Assembly: GCF_001949145.1 (NCBI RefSeq) | Contig: NW_019091458.1 | Coordinates: 146,857-210,856, forward strand | Length of the DNA: 64,000 nt | Reading direction: 5' to 3' | From: Acanthaster planci | Lineage: Eukaryota; Echinodermata; Asteroidea; Valvatida; Acanthasteridae | In this document: piece after piece, positions 60,238-64,000 of the stretch | Layout: every line of letters starts with the position of its first letter | How positions within the stretch are numbered: the stretch's first letter is position 1 | Notes under the pieces: model-generated | What the model was told of the DNA's origin: nothing | Seen by the model: the letters and a program-made list of their open reading frames with translations, nothing else | Database searches by the model: none | Translations under genes and position numbers: made by a program

Positions 60238-60306
60238 TCATACTATTGGGCAGACAAGGCACATGTACACCCATACTATTGGGCAGACAAGGCACATGTA
60301 CACCCA
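60238..60306. repeat. 34-bp tandem duplication
   Basis: CATACTATTGGGCAGACAAG plus GCACATGTACACC occurs twice in succession, the two copies being identical. Confidence 0.88.
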
Positions 60307-62914
60307 CTCCTGCATATATCGTTCTGAAAAATGAAATTCACGTTACAATTCATATTTTCAAGCCATGAAATTGCACAGTCATCGTATAAAATATTTGCAG
60401 AAGCATACAATGTACAGTGTACACATACCAGCACACGCAGTTGCAAATTTATGTTCAATACCAAATAAAACCTTTTAAAAACTTCTCACTATTTGTGGCT
60501 TGTGAATAAAAGTGAGCTTGGAAGATAAAGAAAAAGCCGACAAGTATCCACACAGGCGCCGCAACAACAAAAAAGGGCCGTGTCTTCAGGACTTTTGATA
60601 GGTAACAAGGTCTTGGGTTCTCTCCTACATGGAAGTGTGAATTTTACACTTGGCTGGGGGGGGGAAGGAGATGCCTATGCCAAAAAAGTGACAAACCTTA
60701 CTGATTGCAGCTTTTCACAAAAATCGAGAATTCTGAGGTCAAATGTCCTGAAAAATCACATCCCTAAGTTTTTAGTGGATGACTGTAAAGCAATATGTTG
60801 CTGTAAATATCTTTTGGAATTTCACCGCACACTATTTGTACATTACAATCCTTATGCATATAAGTTGTTTGCAGTTAGAGTTGCATGTGAATGTAGAATA
60901 CAATTTGTCAACTGTATTCTCATTATTTCCTGTCCATCGATCAAAGGAACTTAACACGTTTCCTTTTTTGCCCCAGATGACATCTTGTCCCTCGTTTGCC
61001 AATTTATTCTGGGATAATGGCCCACCACTCACATACAGTGTTCAGTGTGCATGTACAGGCCAATGCATACTCCAGGCAAACACGGACGCAAAGTGAATTT
61101 GATGTTGCCAAAAACATGAGCAGTTAAATTTGCCCAAGCTGATATGCATTTAACTTGCAAATTTACAGCGCAAGTGTTTATCTGACATCACAATTTTGCC
61201 TTTGAGGTTGCATAGTTCAATACCCAACAAAAACCTCCCAAAGATGCCAAAGAAAACCTAAAAAGTGTGTGCCTTAGAAAACTTCATCAACTAGACCCTT
61301 CAACACCAAGCTATACATGTACATGTACCTTTAAGTTCATTTACATGCACAAGTAAGCAAGGGCTCAATTAGGGACTGTAAAACTTTATCATTAGACTTT
61401 CTTTAAATGTCATCTGTGTACACGTACACAGTGGCTACACGTATTAAATATGGTTGCAACAGTGTAATGAAATAAAGAGTGAAAACCATGGTAAAGCTGC
61501 ATGTAACTGTGGGAGCAATCCTACACCATACAAACAAAGGCCAAGGCCAAACAAAAGTGCAGGTACATGTACATGTACGCTGTCAGTGCATGAAGTGCCC
61601 AGAGATGCTAGTGCTGTGTTTCATACCTGTGGGCATTTGACATCCATCACTCAGCGCATGGAACAGAACCCCAGTTCCAAGAGTGTGTTAGCACATGACA
61701 TCACATGATCTTTACCACCAGCAATTATTACTGCCACAGAATGATTCTTCCTGGTAATGGACCAACTTTGGCCAGGGCAGCTGTGCATCATTCTCACCTG
61801 GTCAGGTGTCAAATAAAGGGGAAAGGCTGCCACACATTATGCCAAGGTTGATTGGAAACCGTGTTGCATAAATGACACAGGCGTACCAGGATGGATCGTA
61901 CATACGTGTATATTGTGTACTTTCGGATGAAAATGGAGGCAGAAGAAAATATATAAAGAACCAAGCTGTATCTTCAGTGCGCTAGAAAATCTGATTGAAG
62001 ATGTAAATGTACATCATGATGTACACTGTACAAGACATGCAGAAAGATATTTGTGGCCAAGCAATGAATAAGAATTTCAATCTAGACATGTAACAATGGA
62101 CTCTTGCTGGGAACTGCACCCCCACAAAGCCTGTCAACAGGGCCCTTATGTATCTGAACTCAACGAAGCATGTCAAACAACTGTTCACTTAAAAATGGCC
62201 AAATATAGAACATGAGTTCCCCTTTCCTGATCTGGACTTGGCAACCACCCAAGAGACGATGTAATACTTGTGAAGCAGCTTCCCTGACCTGATTACCAGA
62301 GAAAGAGAGAGAGACAGACAAACAACAGACAGGGGCCAAAAGAGTATGACGTTGTGTCTAGACTGGAGGAGGATCTGGACTCCAGCAGTGGCTGAGCCTT
62401 CTTCTATGGAGGTTGCTGGGAGGACACAGAGTCAGGATATGGACACTTGGATGGGGAGATGCTGTTTCTCAGTGGCAGATGTATGCCCATTAACATGTTT
62501 ATATGACGCACATCATGTTGTTAAAGATACTGTGGCTTTATTGGTCCGGGGTGTCGTATCATGACCATTCTGTGAAAACAGCTCGACGTCACTTTATGCA
62601 TAAACACATCACGTCATTGAAGCAAGCATCCCTCTAAATAGCAAAAATGCAATTTCTCCTCCGGAGAAGCAATGAGCTTGTGTTTGTTTTGTAGTTCGTT
62701 TTGTTTGTTATTACTTGCTTATCCAATCAGCAAATTAGCTTAACAATGGCGCTCATATTAAAGTTGATTCAGTCCTTGTGACCATCTCCTAACTAACTAC
62801 ATTGTAACAGAACAATCTGAAATTTTCAAAACTGACTTCTCGACATTCCTCTAATATTCCAATCCAAAAAATTACACAGCGTTCAAAAAATAGAACGTGC
62901 ATGACTGGCCTAGT

Positions 62915-63150
62915 TTAGCAGGATTTTTCACCCAACTTATTTTTTTCCTCATGTTTTTCATTCACTAATTTTGGTAGTGTGTCTGTCTGTAAGTTGAGCA
63001 GATCCCTACATGCATCTATGCATCCCCTTAATGCCTGGCGATCCTGCATCTCCCTTGGCGACATGATGGATGAGGCGGCTGCATCAATTCTTCTCCTCAA
63101 TGACACATCCCTTCCACAAACCTTGCAAAGGTCTTGTCTGTCAGCGTCTT
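62915..63150 (-). CDS. candidate coding exon, unknown protein with CxxC
   Basis: On the minus strand, after TTTAATTTAAG, a frame of about 78 codons runs to TAA at 62915. It contains DLCKVCGRDVSLRRR, then SPREMQDRQALRGCIDACRD, and a Lys/Glu-rich end. Two paired cysteines (CKVC and CIDAC) could form a small zinc site. The acceptor is weak. It resembles protein in residue mix but no family is recognised. It may be an exon of another gene lying in the KLF intron, or a transposon fragment. Confidence 0.25.
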
Positions 63151-64000
63151 AAATTAAATCATATTCGGGCCTAGTGGAGCCCGCTGCCGGGGGGGGGGGT
63201 TATCTACTGTCCTCTGATTGGACCGAGGAGGTGACCCAGATCTTATAATATGTAAATCCAAGGGTCAGGGCCAACTCATCACGCACAGGCAGAATTACTT
63301 TGTGCAAGACTATGTCGAGAAAAGAAGATGATGCAATGTACAATGGCTCACTGCTGCCTAATTACTGAATTACTACAAACGTGCATGAGCACTAGAATTT
63401 TAACATCTTATGGAGACGGTATAACTGTTGCTTTTCTAAACCCTCAAAACACTTCAGCATGTACATGTAAATAAATGGCTTTTCAGTGGTTAATCAAAAC
63501 TACGTGTAAATACACATGTAGCTGATGAACTGTGAGTCGTTCTATACATATTTGCAATGTACACAAATATGAAACCGTAATGGGTACCCCACAGACCTCT
63601 TTCTTCCATGTACATGTATGATGTACATGTAGGTACTAGATCCAGTACTTTACATACAGTTATGTAAAGAAAGAAAGCTATGGAGATTTTCAAAAGCCAC
63701 ACCTGCTTAATTCCATTTTAATTAATTACAGTGCACAACATCTGTGTATGCACATGTGCACCCTGGTACCGTGAACTGATCTCACTCGATGAAACTGCCC
63801 CTACCCCAATTGCAGTCCAGCCATGTGAGATTTATTACCTACTAGGAATCATGACAGCCATTTGTTCCTCCAGGTCTGCTCCACCAGCATGTCATCGTGT
63901 AGAGTGGTTTTTTTTCAGCAATGGCTGACTAGATATAATGAAATCAGCTTCCTCCCCGATCGATACTGTACTTTTCAACTCCTCCTTTCACGCAGGCTCC

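Overview
This is eukaryotic DNA, almost certainly from a marine invertebrate deuterostome. Genes are split by GT-AG introns. The non-coding DNA is AT-rich and crowded with TACATGTA/ACATGT palindromes, AGGCCT words, short inverted-repeat elements and G-run 'GGTGTAGCCAG'-like repeats. An echinoderm, perhaps a sea star, is my best guess. That rests on texture and gene type, not on any search.

Two genes can be identified with confidence. First, positions 10419-26795 on the plus strand hold a complete 16-exon gene for a CLCA-family protein (calcium-activated chloride channel regulator). The exons I place join in frame without exception into 1113 codons. They carry a signal peptide, a zinc-metalloprotease motif (HEWAH...FDEY), a von Willebrand A domain with an intact metal site, a beta-sandwich and fibronectin-III-like region, one membrane helix and an unusually long proline-rich cytoplasmic tail. 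A polyadenylation signal follows 60 bases after the stop. Second, 53389-53564 on the minus strand is the last coding exon of a Krüppel-like factor of the KLF6/7 type, with zinc fingers 2 and 3 and the stop. Its earlier exons are not visible and probably lie beyond position 64000, which would make most of 53.6-64 kb intron.

A third likely gene is an intronless 152-codon reading frame at 1776-2234, GC-rich and acidic, with a TATA-like box just upstream. I do not recognise its family. Three minus-strand stretches (42367-42545, 47287-47601, 62915-63150) look like terminal coding exons or transposon pieces of unknown identity.

The rest is intronic and intergenic sequence with decayed mobile elements. 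These include a Tc1/mariner transposase remnant (45503-45706), a possible LINE tail (3230-3335), two 176-bp copies of one palindromic MITE inside CLCA introns 4 and 12, a pogo/Tigger-like MITE 28 bases before CLCA exon 6, an 872-bp foldback element with a 6-bp target duplication (41148-42018), and a 213-bp foldback element built of GTTTAAAC palindromes (42812-43024). Tandem arrays include a 34-bp minisatellite in CLCA intron 8 and a 22-bp satellite at 57351-57690. An assembly gap of 189 N lies at 37084-37272 inside a (GTTT)n tract. I see no gene cluster or multi-gene system here. The most interesting material is the CLCA tail and the inverted-repeat elements.
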